Under the pieces are notes generated by a model, which saw only the letters and a list, made by a program, of their open reading frames with translations, had not been told where the DNA came from and ran no database searches. Positions 25,535 to 34,787 of a stretch of DNA of 64,000 nt are shown here, piece by piece (positions within the stretch are counted from its first letter, which is position 1; each line of letters starts with the position of its first letter). The stretch spans positions 21,296 through 85,295 of the forward strand of contig CAILZI010000178.1 in the NCBI GenBank assembly GCA_903838675.1, written 5' to 3'. A program made the position numbers and the translations under genes. This DNA is from an uncultured Verrucomicrobiota bacterium (lineage in GTDB: Bacteria > Verrucomicrobiota > Verrucomicrobiia > Verrucomicrobiales > Verrucomicrobiaceae).

Positions 25535-26014
25535 CTAGTTTAACTTGTTTAAAGCCTCCCATACACCCGGACCCGCACTTTGAGGCTCGTCGGGTGCTGT
25601 CTCCAGCACCGGTTCAAACCTGCCTTCGGCGGGACACTGACGAGGCTGGACATTGCCAGCTTCACAGCGTGGGTAGCTCGGAAGGGCGAGCAGAGTATCT
25701 TCCCGGATGGTATCCGTCAAGTTGATCGTGTCATCCTTTGCAATCTCGATTTCGGAAGTGTAGTCGGCAAGTTCGACGCGGTAGTCGAATCGTTCCATGC
25801 ATGCGCCGCATTCCAGGCTGAAAGTGGCATCCAGACTGCCGCTGATGAGCAGGTCCTTGCCGTCTCGCTCGACGTGCAGGTCGTATTTCAGAGGGGAAAC
25901 GGGCTGGATGGAGTCTTTGGCGTCGAGGGCAAAAAAAGCCGGGATTTCCTGCCCGATGATGTCCTTACCGCCTTCCGGCAGGGAGCGTAAATCAATAAAA
26001 AAGGGGCGATGCAT
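25535..26014 (-). CDS. yceD: YceD/DUF177 family protein
   Basis: A 159-residue protein of the DUF177 family, linked in several bacteria to 23S rRNA accumulation. DLLISGSLDATFSLECGACMERFDYRVELADYTSEI is the family core with its CxxC pair. A second Cys pair follows (RCEAGNVQPRQCPAEG). Position directly upstream of rpmF is the standard context. Confidence 0.9.
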   Translation of the reverse strand: MHRPFFIDLRSLPEGGKDIIGQEIPAFFALDAKDSIQPVSPLKYDLHVERDGKDLLISGSLDATFSLECGACMERFDYRVELADYTSEIEIAKDDTINLTDTIREDTLLALPSYPRCEAGNVQPRQCPAEGRFEPVLETAPDEPQSAGPGVWEALNKLN

Positions 26015-26033
26015 GTGGGGAATTGGTTAACAA

Positions 26034-26516
26034 TCAGGGAAGCTGAAGCTTGTTGCGGAGCGCATCCACGACATTGGGCGGGACGAATTGATCAATATGA
26101 CCGCCAAGGCGGCATATTTCCTTGACCAACCGGCTGCTGATGTAGGTGTATTCTTCGCGGGGCATGAGAAAGAGTGTTTCGAGATTAGGCTCTAATTTAC
26201 GATTCATGAGAGCAAGCTGGAACTCGAATTCAAAATCTGATACCGCCCGCAGGCCGCGGACGAGGGCACAGGCCTGATGTTTTCGGGCGAAATTCACCAG
26301 CAGGCCGTCAAATGGCATGACCTCGATACCGGGAATTTCGGCAGCTGCGTTGCGGATCAGTTCGACGCGCTCTTCGACGGTGAAAAGGCTCTGTTTGGCG
26401 TTGTCGCGGGCGACGGCAATGATGAGATTGTCAAAAATGCCCGCTGCACGCTGCAAGACGTCGAGATGGCCGTTGGTAATGGGGTCGAAGCTGCCCGGAT
26501 AGATCGCACGTCGCAT
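26034..26516 (-). CDS. coaD: Phosphopantetheine adenylyltransferase
   Basis: A 160-residue enzyme read from MRRAIYPGSFDPITNGHLDVLQRAA at 26516. It makes dephospho-CoA from 4'-phosphopantetheine and ATP. GSFDPITNGHLD holds the T/HxGH nucleotidyltransferase motif, LVRGLRAVSDFEFEFQLALMNRKL is the substrate loop, and YISSRLVKEI carries the ISSR motif. The track's 60-residue N-terminal extension is not plausible. It follows acpS by 52 bp, so both 4'-phosphopantetheine steps lie together. Confidence 0.96.
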   Translation of the reverse strand: MRRAIYPGSFDPITNGHLDVLQRAAGIFDNLIIAVARDNAKQSLFTVEERVELIRNAAAEIPGIEVMPFDGLLVNFARKHQACALVRGLRAVSDFEFEFQLALMNRKLEPNLETLFLMPREEYTYISSRLVKEICRLGGHIDQFVPPNVVDALRNKLQLP

Positions 26517-26568
26517 GAGGGTATGGGCCTGAGTGTAGCGGCTTGGGGGGCGCGTGAAAAGAAAAAGC

Positions 26569-26940
26569 TCACGCGAGCAGCACCTGTGCCATGGCCAGGT
26601 CACGTGTGTGCGTGAGGCTGACGAGGCAAGTGGCGTCACCGGCGTGCTGTCTTGCAGCGCCGTGCAGGAGTATGGAAGGTTTGCCGTTGGCAGCACGAAC
26701 GACTTCGATGTCGGTCCAATTCACGCCTTCCGCCCAGATGCCGGTGCCAAGTGCTTTGGCCACAGCTTCTTTGGCGGCAAAACGTGCGGCATAGTTCATC
26801 GCGGGTTCGGCGCAGGCATCGCAGTAGGCGATTTCGCCAGCCGTGAAGGTTCGTTCTTTGAAGCGCTGGCCGTGCCTCTCCAGCATCTCGCGGATGCGCG
26901 AAACTTCCACGAGATCTAGGCCGATGCCGGTGGCTTTCAT
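26569..26940 (-). CDS. acpS: Holo-[acyl-carrier-protein] synthase
   Basis: A 123-residue enzyme that transfers phosphopantetheine from CoA to ACP. MKATGIGLDLVEVSRI carries the Asp of the Mg site and RFAAKEAVAKALGTGI the Glu and Lys (KEA), followed by VSLTHTRDLAMAQVL near the C-terminus. Length is typical. It is 6 bp downstream of pdxJ, the classical pdxJ-acpS pair. Confidence 0.96.
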   Translation of the reverse strand: MKATGIGLDLVEVSRIREMLERHGQRFKERTFTAGEIAYCDACAEPAMNYAARFAAKEAVAKALGTGIWAEGVNWTDIEVVRAANGKPSILLHGAARQHAGDATCLVSLTHTRDLAMAQVLLA

Positions 26941-26946
26941 TGGGGA

Positions 26947-27702
26947 TCAATTGCGATAGCTCGCCATGACGGCGAGCATCTCACGCACCGCGCCATGAAG
27001 GCCGATGAAGACGGCGCGTGAAATAAGGTGATGGCCGATGTTCAGTTCCGCCAAGTGTGGCACGGGCCAAAGGGAGGGGAGATTTTTTGTTGTGAGTCCG
27101 TGACCGGCATTGATCTGCAGGCCGAGGGCATGGCCCAGTTCTGCCGCGGCGCAGAGGCGCTCGACTTCGGCTGCTCGTTCTGCTCCGGTGCTATTTGCAA
27201 AGGTGCCTGTGTGAAGTTCGATCATGGCCGCACCAATCTCGGCACTTGCGCGCACCTGTTCGAGATCGGGATCAATAAACATGCTGACGCGGGTGCCGTT
27301 ATCGCTAAGTGCCTTCACTGTTAGGCGCAGCGCATCAAGCTGTCCGGTCACATCTAGGCCTCCCTCCGTCGTGACCTCCTCGCGGTTTTCCGGCACCATG
27401 CAGACGAAGTCGGGGCGCACTTTGAGTGCAATGTCCAAAATTTCCCGGGTGTTGCCCATTTCCAGATTCAGCTTTGTGCCGATGTTTTTGCGGAGCAAAT
27501 ACACGTCCGCGTCCTGAATGTGGCGGCGGTCAGCCCGCAAATGCACGGTAATTGAATCAGCACCTGCCCCCTCCGCCGCCAAGGCGGCTGCAAGTGCTGA
27601 AGGCTCCGCATGAGGGGATTCTGGCATGCTTCGGTAGCGTGCCTGACGCAGGGTCACGACATGGTCGATGTTAACTCCAAGGAGCAGGTTGGTTTGGGGC
27701 AT
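26947..27702 (-). CDS. pdxJ: Pyridoxine 5'-phosphate synthase
   Basis: A 251-residue enzyme read from MPQTNLLLGVNIDHVVTLRQAR at 27702. It condenses 3-amino-1-hydroxyacetone phosphate and deoxyxylulose phosphate to PNP. Motifs seen: GVNIDH, ADSITVHLRADRRHI, KLNLEMG, FVCMVPENREEVTTEGGLDV and LQINAGHGLTTKN, covering the known His and Glu residues. First gene of the pdxJ-acpS-coaD-yceD-rpmF operon. An upstream ATG (27720) is less likely; the 298-residue track ORF is an over-extension. Confidence 0.96.
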   Translation of the reverse strand: MPQTNLLLGVNIDHVVTLRQARYRSMPESPHAEPSALAAALAAEGAGADSITVHLRADRRHIQDADVYLLRKNIGTKLNLEMGNTREILDIALKVRPDFVCMVPENREEVTTEGGLDVTGQLDALRLTVKALSDNGTRVSMFIDPDLEQVRASAEIGAAMIELHTGTFANSTGAERAAEVERLCAAAELGHALGLQINAGHGLTTKNLPSLWPVPHLAELNIGHHLISRAVFIGLHGAVREMLAVMASYRN

Positions 27703-27861
27703 GAGCGCTATGTAGCGCATGCCCTTCCAGCCGCAAGTTTCCGGTCCATGAGTCTTTTGACGCAAAGTTGACAGGAAAATGTAACTGCAGTCCCAAGAAA
27801 ATGAAGTACTCAATCGCTGTATCATGCGATGGCGCGTGAGCATTTACCTATCAATACTCCC

Positions 27862-28782
27862 ATGAAATCTTTATTTTATACAATCCTCATCATTGGCGGC
27901 GCATTTCTTGCATATGACTACTTTGGGGCTCCTCCCGGCAAGAAATTGGTCTTCAAAAGTCTCAACCTGCCAGTGAAGCCCAAGGTTTTGACGGTGAAAG
28001 CTGCTGAAGAGGAAAAACCTGTTGTAATGGAATCGCCCGCCGCGCCTGTGAAACCTGTTGCGGTCGAAAAGCCGGTGGAGAAGCCAGTAGAAAAGGCTCC
28101 TGTGCCAACGACTGCACCGGCCTCATCAGGACCAAAGTTTGAACCCATTGAAGCGTTGACCGGCAACTGGTTGAAGATTCCGGCGTCCGCCTTTCCACGT
28201 GAAGTTAAATTGCTGCAGGACGCCATGTTCAAGATGAGTGTGGGCTCGAGCAAGATTGCCGCCGGCAGCAATGCCTATGCCCTAGCTGCAGCTAACGGGG
28301 TGCTCACCTTGGCGCCCAGCGCCTCCTCACCAGCGCGTGCGCAGCTTCCAATTGACGGCACAGACTTGAAGGCTCAGCTCAACGTATCCTACGAAAAGTG
28401 GAAGATCACACGTGCGGAAGAGCTCAAGGCCATTGCTGCGAAAAAGCAACTGACTCAGCCTGCTGCATCGGCGGCTGAAGCCGCACCTTCTAGCAGCGAG
28501 GTGGATTCGGATGGCAAGCCCGTGCGAGATTCCACCAACGGCTACCCACTGCTGATTGCCAGCATGAAACGCGGCCAAATCACCGAGATCAAGCCCGAAA
28601 ACATCACCAACTGGCAGGATCCTCAGTCAACTGTGATTCAAGGGAAGCCAGGCTGGGCAGTCAAAGTGGGCTGCAATGTGAAGACCGTCTTTGGAATGCA
28701 ACCAACCGAAGCCCAGGCATTGGTGCTCAATGGCAGGGTCGTAGGCTGGTATTACACCGGCTCTGGCGAAGAAGTGCCGTGA
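27862..28782 (+). CDS. Membrane-anchored protein with proline/valine/glutamate-rich linker
   Basis: A 306-residue protein from the ATG at 27862 (MKSLFYTILIIGGAFLAYDYF), with one N-terminal transmembrane anchor. Residues ~45-95 are a Lys/Pro/Val/Glu-rich linker (KPVAVEKPVEKPVEKAPV). The rest is a possibly secreted domain, with SMKRGQITEIKPENITNWQDP and a C-terminal AWAVKVGCNVKTVFG-like stretch. No family recognised. It is followed at once by tRNA-Asp. Confidence 0.75.
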   Translation: MKSLFYTILIIGGAFLAYDYFGAPPGKKLVFKSLNLPVKPKVLTVKAAEEEKPVVMESPAAPVKPVAVEKPVEKPVEKAPVPTTAPASSGPKFEPIEALTGNWLKIPASAFPREVKLLQDAMFKMSVGSSKIAAGSNAYALAAANGVLTLAPSASSPARAQLPIDGTDLKAQLNVSYEKWKITRAEELKAIAAKKQLTQPAASAAEAAPSSSEVDSDGKPVRDSTNGYPLLIASMKRGQITEIKPENITNWQDPQSTVIQGKPGWAVKVGCNVKTVFGMQPTEAQALVLNGRVVGWYYTGSGEEVP

Positions 28783-28811
28783 TGATTTTTTTCATGCATG
28801 CAAGTTTCCGT

Positions 28812-28839
28812 TTGCCAGCACGAAGGGAGCGTTTACTAT
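28812..28839 (+). promoter_or_regulatory. Sigma70-type promoter of tRNA-Asp
   Basis: TTGCCA (28812-28817) and TACTAT (28834-28839), 16 nt apart and about 20 nt upstream of the tRNA. The same layout occurs before tRNA-Glu. Confidence 0.5.
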
Positions 28840-28858
28840 CGCGACCCCAAACGGCAAA

Positions 28859-28935
28859 GGAGCGGTAGTTCAGTTGGTTAGAACGCCAGCCTGTCACGTT
28901 GGAGGTCGCGGGTTCGAGCCCCGTCCGCTCCGCCA
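28859..28935 (+). tRNA. tRNA-Asp (GTC)
   Basis: A full cloverleaf can be drawn. The acceptor arms GGAGCGG and CCGCTCC pair, the anticodon loop is CTGTCAC (anticodon GTC), and the T arm is GCGGGTTCGAGCCCCGT. The CCA end is encoded at 28933-28935. Confidence 0.97.
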
Positions 28936-28948
28936 GTTGGGTTATTCA

Positions 28949-28980
28949 GGCCGCCTTGCATATAGCAGGCGGCCTTCTTC
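28949..28980 (+). terminator. Terminator after tRNA-Asp
   Basis: GGCCGCCTTGC pairs with GCAGGCGGCC (28949-28974), followed by TTCTTC. It lies 14 bp after the tRNA. Confidence 0.65.
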
Positions 28981-29115
28981 CTGCCGTCAGGTCAATATTA
29001 TTGAGAGCGTGAGAAGAGGGCGGTGGAACTCAGCACCGCCGCCGCAGGTAAGGCGGACGTAATTGATGTTTGCAAGCCTCTGGTGACTTGCTGCAGGTTC
29101 CAGAGTGAAGGGGAT

Positions 29116-30960
29116 CTATTTCTTTGCTAAAACACTCTCAAAACAGCGCTGCTCCTCTGGCAGCATGCTGGCCTTGGGATTGATGGCTTTGATCACGCCA
29201 AGCGCCTCGTTATGAAATCCTCCACTGTTGGCGATGGCCGCAAAAACGGCACGTTGTCCCTCGGTGAGTGGATTGAGATCAATGTACTGAAGATTTTGTA
29301 GCGCCTGTTGATTATCACGCAGCCGCCAGCGTGCCAATGCAACAGTGAGTTTGCGTTGATTGTCTGCCGGCTGACTTTTTAGCAAATTGATGGCGTTGCG
29401 CAGGGCAAGCTCGATGTTTTTGCCGGCCAGCAAGCTGACATAGAGATATGTCTCAATGAAATTCGTGTCGTCCGGCCAGCGTGTCACCGCCTCCTGAGAA
29501 GCCTGAATCAGAGCTTCAGTGTTGCGGTTGGCCAAACACGCTTTGATCAGACCGGTGAAGGCATCGCGCTCGATGCGGGGGGAAGCTGAAGCGCGCTGAG
29601 CGGCCTTGATGGCAAGTCGGTAGGCATCTTCGGCGATGTCAAAGTGACCACGGTCCTCACCATACCTGGCAATTTGAAGAAGGGCAGGATAACGTCCGTT
29701 GAATTGAGCCGCGTCTTTGGCGGCGATCAGTTTTGAGCGCAGTTCTTCGGAAGGCTTGTTCAGAATGTAGGCCAGATGCGCACGGAACATCGCCACAGTC
29801 GTTGGATCCAGCACTTCTCCGACCTTTGGATCGTTGACAAGGCGTTCAAGATCATCAAAACGCTGGAGCATGGTGAGGGCGTTAAGGTAGTTTTCCAGCA
29901 GGCCCTGATGGGCTTTGGCTTCATCTTCAGAAAGGACGGACAGCACCTGGCGAAATTCCCCCTCCTCAACCAGCCAGCGTATGAATGGCAGCAGTTGATC
30001 ACGTTTTTTATTCTGGTATTTCGCCGTGGCTGCCATGACAATTTCCTTTTTGCGTCCTGGCGATTGCTGAACTTCACGCTTCAGCGCCATGACGTAATGT
30101 CTGTCATCTGCTTTGGGATGGTTTTTGAGGCGCTCGATCAACCGGGTGGTGTCCGCGGGCGTCAAAGATGGCAGGCTGCTGATGTACTCAAGAGTTTGCA
30201 GGCCGATCACATCATCTCCTGAAGCCAGCTTCCAAAGTGATTCCATGCCCAGCCCAACTTCAGTCGGATTACCGGAGGCCAGCTGTATTTTGGCGAACCG
30301 CAGAGCTCCTTCCTTGTCATCTGGATGTGTCAGCATGTAGTTGCGCAACACATTTAGGAGCGGTTTGTTGTGTTCACGCTGTCCCCAGACCTCCTCGGCC
30401 AGTTGCATCAGCGCCTCACTGGGTTGCTCCACCCGCATCAGTAGTTCCAGCGACGCAGAGGCTTCCTTGGGTTTCCCCAGGTTGATGAGGCAGCGTACAT
30501 GGAGCTGTTCGTCGGCGGGCGTGAGGGCGCCAAGCACCTTCAGCTTGTCATAGAAATACAGCGCCGTGTCACGTTTCATCAGTGTGAAATACTCAAACAT
30601 CAGCCGGATGGCATCTTCGCTCTCCGGGGCTTTCGAATAAGCCTCCTGAGCTTTCATCACCGCATTCACGCCCTGGCCGTTTTCCATCATTTGCCGGGCT
30701 TCTTTTACCATGCTCTCCGCTCGCATGTTTTTGTATGAGTTTTTCAACGGCCGTGCATACACAATGCCGAGAATGAGCAGGGAAGTGCAGATGCTCACGA
30801 TAACAAAGGCGGCCACCCAGCGCGCCAGCGGCGACTGCCGGTCCCGATGCGCCACTGTCGGCGGCACCAGCCATTCCCAGACGGCGATGAACGGACGCCA
30901 CAAAACGAAGTGTTTTTGCGTGAGATCTTTGGTGGGGTCAATGTTTTGGTTCCAAAGCAT
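29116..30960 (-). CDS. Single-pass membrane TPR-like protein
   Basis: A 614-residue protein. Residues ~50-70 form a transmembrane helix (WVAAFVIVSICTSLLILGIVYA), after a cytoplasmic segment of ~45 residues. The remainder is a long helical-repeat array resembling TPRs (VKEARQMMENGQGVNAVMKAQEAYSKAPESEDAIRLMFEYF; GHFDIAEDAYRLAIKAAQ), probably extracytoplasmic. No enzymatic motif. Divergent from the Gld-like ABC locus, 244 bp apart. It might act as a scaffold for envelope complexes, by inference. Confidence 0.8.
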   Translation of the reverse strand: MLWNQNIDPTKDLTQKHFVLWRPFIAVWEWLVPPTVAHRDRQSPLARWVAAFVIVSICTSLLILGIVYARPLKNSYKNMRAESMVKEARQMMENGQGVNAVMKAQEAYSKAPESEDAIRLMFEYFTLMKRDTALYFYDKLKVLGALTPADEQLHVRCLINLGKPKEASASLELLMRVEQPSEALMQLAEEVWGQREHNKPLLNVLRNYMLTHPDDKEGALRFAKIQLASGNPTEVGLGMESLWKLASGDDVIGLQTLEYISSLPSLTPADTTRLIERLKNHPKADDRHYVMALKREVQQSPGRKKEIVMAATAKYQNKKRDQLLPFIRWLVEEGEFRQVLSVLSEDEAKAHQGLLENYLNALTMLQRFDDLERLVNDPKVGEVLDPTTVAMFRAHLAYILNKPSEELRSKLIAAKDAAQFNGRYPALLQIARYGEDRGHFDIAEDAYRLAIKAAQRASASPRIERDAFTGLIKACLANRNTEALIQASQEAVTRWPDDTNFIETYLYVSLLAGKNIELALRNAINLLKSQPADNQRKLTVALARWRLRDNQQALQNLQYIDLNPLTEGQRAVFAAIANSGGFHNEALGVIKAINPKASMLPEEQRCFESVLAKK

Positions 30961-31204
30961 GAAAAATCGTGACTGGGGCGCTCAATGTAGGTGTGCAGAA
31001 TGCGCAGTCACGTTGAAATTTATTATGTAACCTGATTGTCAAATTTGGCGTTGGAGGCATCCCGAAACCTCAAGAAAATTTAGTTGAAAAGCCCTGCATA
31101 CCTCCTAAAGCAGCACTCCGCGATTGAACGTCCGGAGGGGGCGAACAACCAGAACCGCCTCCCCGTGGCGTTCCGTTTCCCCAACCAACTGATCCAACGA
31201 CGTT

Positions 31205-31945
31205 ATGATCCAAGTTAAGAACCTCATCAAGGTGTTCGGCACCAAAGTGGCTGTCGATGATGTCTCCTTCTCCGTGGAAAAAGGAGAAGTGCTGGGCTTT
31301 CTCGGGCCGAATGGTGCTGGCAAATCCACCACCATGCGCATGGTCACCGGCTATTTTCGTCCCACCAGTGGCAGCGTGAACATTTGTGGCATCGACATGC
31401 TGGAAGAGGCTGAGCAGGCGAAACAGCACCTCGGTTATCTCCCTGAGAACGCGCCGCTTTACTCTGACATGACTGTGGCCAGCTTCCTCGGCTTCTGCGC
31501 CGAACTGCGCGGCCTGCATGGCGCGGAGCGCACCCGGGCCATCGACCGAGTGCTGGACCTGTGCTTCCTCGACAGCGTGCGAAATCAGAGCGTGGACACC
31601 TTGTCCAAAGGTTACCGTCATCGTACCTGCTTTGCGCAAAGCATCATTCATGACCCGGATGTGCTTATTCTCGACGAGCCCACCGACGGTCTTGATCCGA
31701 ATCAGAAGCACGAGGTGCGAAGCATGATCAAGCGAATGGGCAAAGACAAGGCAATCATCTTTTCCACGCACATTCTGGAAGAAGTCGAAGCAGCCTGCTC
31801 CCGCGCCATCATCATTGATCGTGGCAAGGTGGTGGCCGACGGAACGCCTGAAAGCCTCAAGAAGCTCGTTCCAGGCGCAAACTCGCTCGACGAAGTGTTC
31901 CGCAGCATCACAAAATCAGACACAGCTGTCAAAAAGGCAGCTTGA
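31205..31945 (+). CDS. ABC-2-type transporter ATP-binding protein (GldA-like)
   Basis: A 246-residue ATPase. Walker A GPNGAGKSTT, Q-loop region HLGYLPENAPLYSDMTV, signature LSKGYRHR (a C-motif variant of LSGGQ), Walker B VLILDEPTDGLD and the H-switch STH are all present. It energises the membrane proteins that follow (31982 and 32781), together a GldA-GldF-GldG-like set. In Bacteroidetes this set is needed for gliding; outside them it is a widespread exporter of unknown cargo. Confidence 0.9.
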   Translation: MIQVKNLIKVFGTKVAVDDVSFSVEKGEVLGFLGPNGAGKSTTMRMVTGYFRPTSGSVNICGIDMLEEAEQAKQHLGYLPENAPLYSDMTVASFLGFCAELRGLHGAERTRAIDRVLDLCFLDSVRNQSVDTLSKGYRHRTCFAQSIIHDPDVLILDEPTDGLDPNQKHEVRSMIKRMGKDKAIIFSTHILEEVEAACSRAIIIDRGKVVADGTPESLKKLVPGANSLDEVFRSITKSDTAVKKAA

Positions 31946-31981
31946 GATTCTTTATTTTTCCACCCTCAATTCAACCAACGC

Positions 31982-32740
31982 ATGAGCAATCGAGCACTCC
32001 AAAACACTCTGGCCGTCTTTAAGCGGGAGTTTATGGCCTACTTCAACTCTCCCGTGTTTTACGTCATCGTCGTCATCTTCCTGCTGGCGACAAATGGCTT
32101 CACGTTCTTTTTCTCCCGCCTGCTGGACAGTGACGACGTTTCACTGGCCACCCGTTTCTTTGTCTGGCATCCTTGGATTTACACGGTTCTGGCTCCTGCC
32201 GTAGGCATGCGCCTGTGGTCGGAGGAGCACCGCCTGGGCACTATTGAACTGCTCATGACCATGCCCGTCTCACCTTGGCAGGCCATTTTGGGCAAGTTTC
32301 TGGCTGCAGCCGTGATCTGGCTCATTGGTCTGGCTCTGACATTTTTAATCGTTGGGACCGTGTCCTATTTGGGAGATCCTGACAGCGGGCCTATCATCAG
32401 CGGCTATGTGGCCAGCTACCTTTATGCCATGGCATGTCTAGCGGTGACTTCTGCCATCAGTGCCTTTACGCGCAGTCAGGTCGTATGCTTTATCATCAGC
32501 GTCGCATTTTGTCTGGTCATTGCTCTCATTGGCGATCCAGGTCTGACGCAGACGGTTGTCAACGCTGTCCCGAATGGGATGGAGGGAATTGTACGATTCA
32601 TCAGCTACTTTAGCTTCATGGATCACTTTTTTGAAATGACCAAGGGCATCTTCGTCCTGCGTGACGTGCTCTACTTCGTTTCGGTCATCGTTGTGGCGCT
32701 TCTGGTGACCGACCTGGGTCTCCGTTCCAAGCGCGCCTGA
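31982..32740 (+). CDS. ABC-2-type permease (GldF-like)
   Basis: A 252-residue protein with six predicted membrane helices, starting MSNRALQNTLAVFKREFMAYFNSPVFYVI. The early segment KREFMAYFNSPVFYV is the conserved amphipathic entry of GldF/ABC-2 permeases, and RLWSEEHRLGTIELLMTMPVSPWQ is the family's cytoplasmic EEHRLGTIELL motif. It forms the channel with the ATPase encoded 36 bp upstream. Confidence 0.9.
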   Translation: MSNRALQNTLAVFKREFMAYFNSPVFYVIVVIFLLATNGFTFFFSRLLDSDDVSLATRFFVWHPWIYTVLAPAVGMRLWSEEHRLGTIELLMTMPVSPWQAILGKFLAAAVIWLIGLALTFLIVGTVSYLGDPDSGPIISGYVASYLYAMACLAVTSAISAFTRSQVVCFIISVAFCLVIALIGDPGLTQTVVNAVPNGMEGIVRFISYFSFMDHFFEMTKGIFVLRDVLYFVSVIVVALLVTDLGLRSKRA

Positions 32741-32780
32741 TCGCCCCATTGAGCTTCCCTCTAACCAATTTTTTCACATC

Positions 32781-34742
32781 ATGAGTGCTTCCAACAAGAA
32801 CGCCGCAGCTGGCGTCACCACACTGTTGATCATTGCCGTCATTTTTGCCCTCAACTTCCTTGTCGGCGGGGTGGGTTTTGGCAACCTCCGCCTCGACCTC
32901 ACCGAGGATGGTTTGTTCACCCTCTCCCAGGGTACGAAAAACATTCTCAGCCGGATCAATTCCGACGAGCCAGTGACCATCAAATTCTATGCTACGAACG
33001 ATGATCGGGTCATGCCGAACATTCTCAAGCCGCACGCCCGCTCAATCGAAGATCTGCTGCTGGAGTATGAAAAGCAGAGCAACGGTGGCGTTTCCCTTGA
33101 GGTTATTCATCCAAATCCAGACACGGATGATGAGGACAAGGCAAAGGACGATGAAATCCGCGGCATGCAGGTCAGCCAGGACGGCGACCAGATTTATCTG
33201 GGGCTCACGGTCCAGTGTCTTGACCGCAAGGAGGTTCTGCCGTTCCTCAATCCTGAAGATGCCACGGCTTTCGAATACGATGTGTCCCGTGCCATCGCCA
33301 AGGTCATCAAGCCCACCAAGACTGTCATTGGTCTCATGAGCGCGATGCCCATCGGTGGGGTGCCCTCCATGCCCTTCCAGCAGCAGCGCGGCCCGGAAGC
33401 CTGGGCGATCATTCAGCAACTTCGGGCTGACTACGAGGTGCGTGAGTTGACGATGACCGTCGATAAAATTGACAGCGACATCACCGTCCTTCTATTGGTG
33501 CATCCGGCAGACATCACCAAGACAGCTGAGTTTGCAATCGACCAATACCTCCTCGGAGGTGGCAATGTCATCGCCTTTGTGGATCCTCAGAGCCTGCTCG
33601 CCCAGGCCATGAGCAGCCAGCCCAACCCGATGACCGGACAGCAGGGAAATGTGATCAACACTTCCTCCGACCTGCCTAATTTGTTTAAGGCCTGGGGAAT
33701 CAGCTATCAAAAAGACATGGTGCTGGCGGACATGAACTACAAAGGCAACCTCCAAGGACGTCTCATGCCGACGGCTCTGCAACTTCCCGGCAAAGCCATC
33801 AATCAGGATGACCGCGTGACTTCCGGCCTGCAGGCGTTCACTCTAATCAATGCCGGTGTCTTGGGCGTCGAACGCAAGCAAGGGCTCGATGTGATAACGC
33901 TTGCGACCAGTTCGGAGGCTTCGGAGCTGATTGACACTGCTACGGCTGAAAAACTGCGCAGGGACCCCACCTTGGTTAACTTCACTCCCAGTGGCAAAAA
34001 GCTGGTGCTCGGTGTTCGCATCGCCGGCAAATTTAAGACCGCCTTCCCAGATGGCAAACCTGCGGCTCCAGCTGCATCCAAAGAAACTGGGGGACCTCAG
34101 CAGGATGCCACCGCGCCAGCCGCGAACGCGCCGGCGGTTGCAAAGACACCGGAGAAGAAAAAGGACGACTCACTCAAAGAGTCGAAGGACAGCGAACGCA
34201 ATGTCATCCTCTTCTCAGATGCGGACATGCTCTATGACGCCTTCTGCCTGCGCCAGGGTGATCTTGGAGTCGGCCTCATCACCAATGGTGGCAATCTGCC
34301 CATGCTGCTCAATGCCGTGGAGGTTCTCGTCGGCGGTGGCGACCTCATTCAAGTTCGCAACCGCAAGTCTCCGATCCGTCCTTTCACCAAGCTGAAGGAG
34401 ATGCGTGAGAAGGTTGAGGAAAAATATCGTCCACAGTTGGTTAAGCTGGACAAGGAACGTCAGGAGCTGGCGGATAAGCTCAGCAAAGCGCGTCCTCAGC
34501 TCGATTTGAAGAAGGGCGCTTTGATCGTGGATCAGGCCACCATGAACAACATTAAAGAGATGGAGAAAAATTCGAAGACCATCGACAAGGAGGTGCGCAG
34601 CATCCGAAAAGAGGTCAACAAGGAGGTGGAGTTCCGCAAGACTCTGATCAAGACCCTCAATGTCCTTGCCGTTCCTCTTCTAGTTGGAATGGCAGGTCTC
34701 GTGTTTGCCATGCAACGTCGCACCCGTACAGCGGCAGCCTGA
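32781..34742 (+). CDS. GldG-like ABC-type auxiliary transport protein
   Basis: A 653-residue protein with N-terminal (AAAGVTTLLIIAVIFALNFLVGG) and C-terminal (TLNVLAVPLLVGMAGLVFAMQRR) membrane helices and a large extracytoplasmic domain. RLDLTEDGLFTLSQGTKNIL.. SDEPVTIKFYATND is the diagnostic opening of the GldG/DUF7088 family (ABC-type uncharacterised transport system). Inserts include a Pro/Ala/Lys-rich linker (~430-470) and a coiled-coil stretch (~550-620) near the C-terminus. It belongs to the same operon as the ATPase and permease. Confidence 0.88.
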   Translation: MSASNKNAAAGVTTLLIIAVIFALNFLVGGVGFGNLRLDLTEDGLFTLSQGTKNILSRINSDEPVTIKFYATNDDRVMPNILKPHARSIEDLLLEYEKQSNGGVSLEVIHPNPDTDDEDKAKDDEIRGMQVSQDGDQIYLGLTVQCLDRKEVLPFLNPEDATAFEYDVSRAIAKVIKPTKTVIGLMSAMPIGGVPSMPFQQQRGPEAWAIIQQLRADYEVRELTMTVDKIDSDITVLLLVHPADITKTAEFAIDQYLLGGGNVIAFVDPQSLLAQAMSSQPNPMTGQQGNVINTSSDLPNLFKAWGISYQKDMVLADMNYKGNLQGRLMPTALQLPGKAINQDDRVTSGLQAFTLINAGVLGVERKQGLDVITLATSSEASELIDTATAEKLRRDPTLVNFTPSGKKLVLGVRIAGKFKTAFPDGKPAAPAASKETGGPQQDATAPAANAPAVAKTPEKKKDDSLKESKDSERNVILFSDADMLYDAFCLRQGDLGVGLITNGGNLPMLLNAVEVLVGGGDLIQVRNRKSPIRPFTKLKEMREKVEEKYRPQLVKLDKERQELADKLSKARPQLDLKKGALIVDQATMNNIKEMEKNSKTIDKEVRSIRKEVNKEVEFRKTLIKTLNVLAVPLLVGMAGLVFAMQRRTRTAAA

Positions 34743-34787
34743 TTTCATTAAAGTTCATTTCAAGCACCCTGTTTTTTCCTCAACACC

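Noticed and set aside
29019-29040. GGCGGTG/CACCGCC hairpin after the tRNA-Asp terminator
   Set aside because: Short stem without a T tract and not adjacent to a gene end; probably chance.
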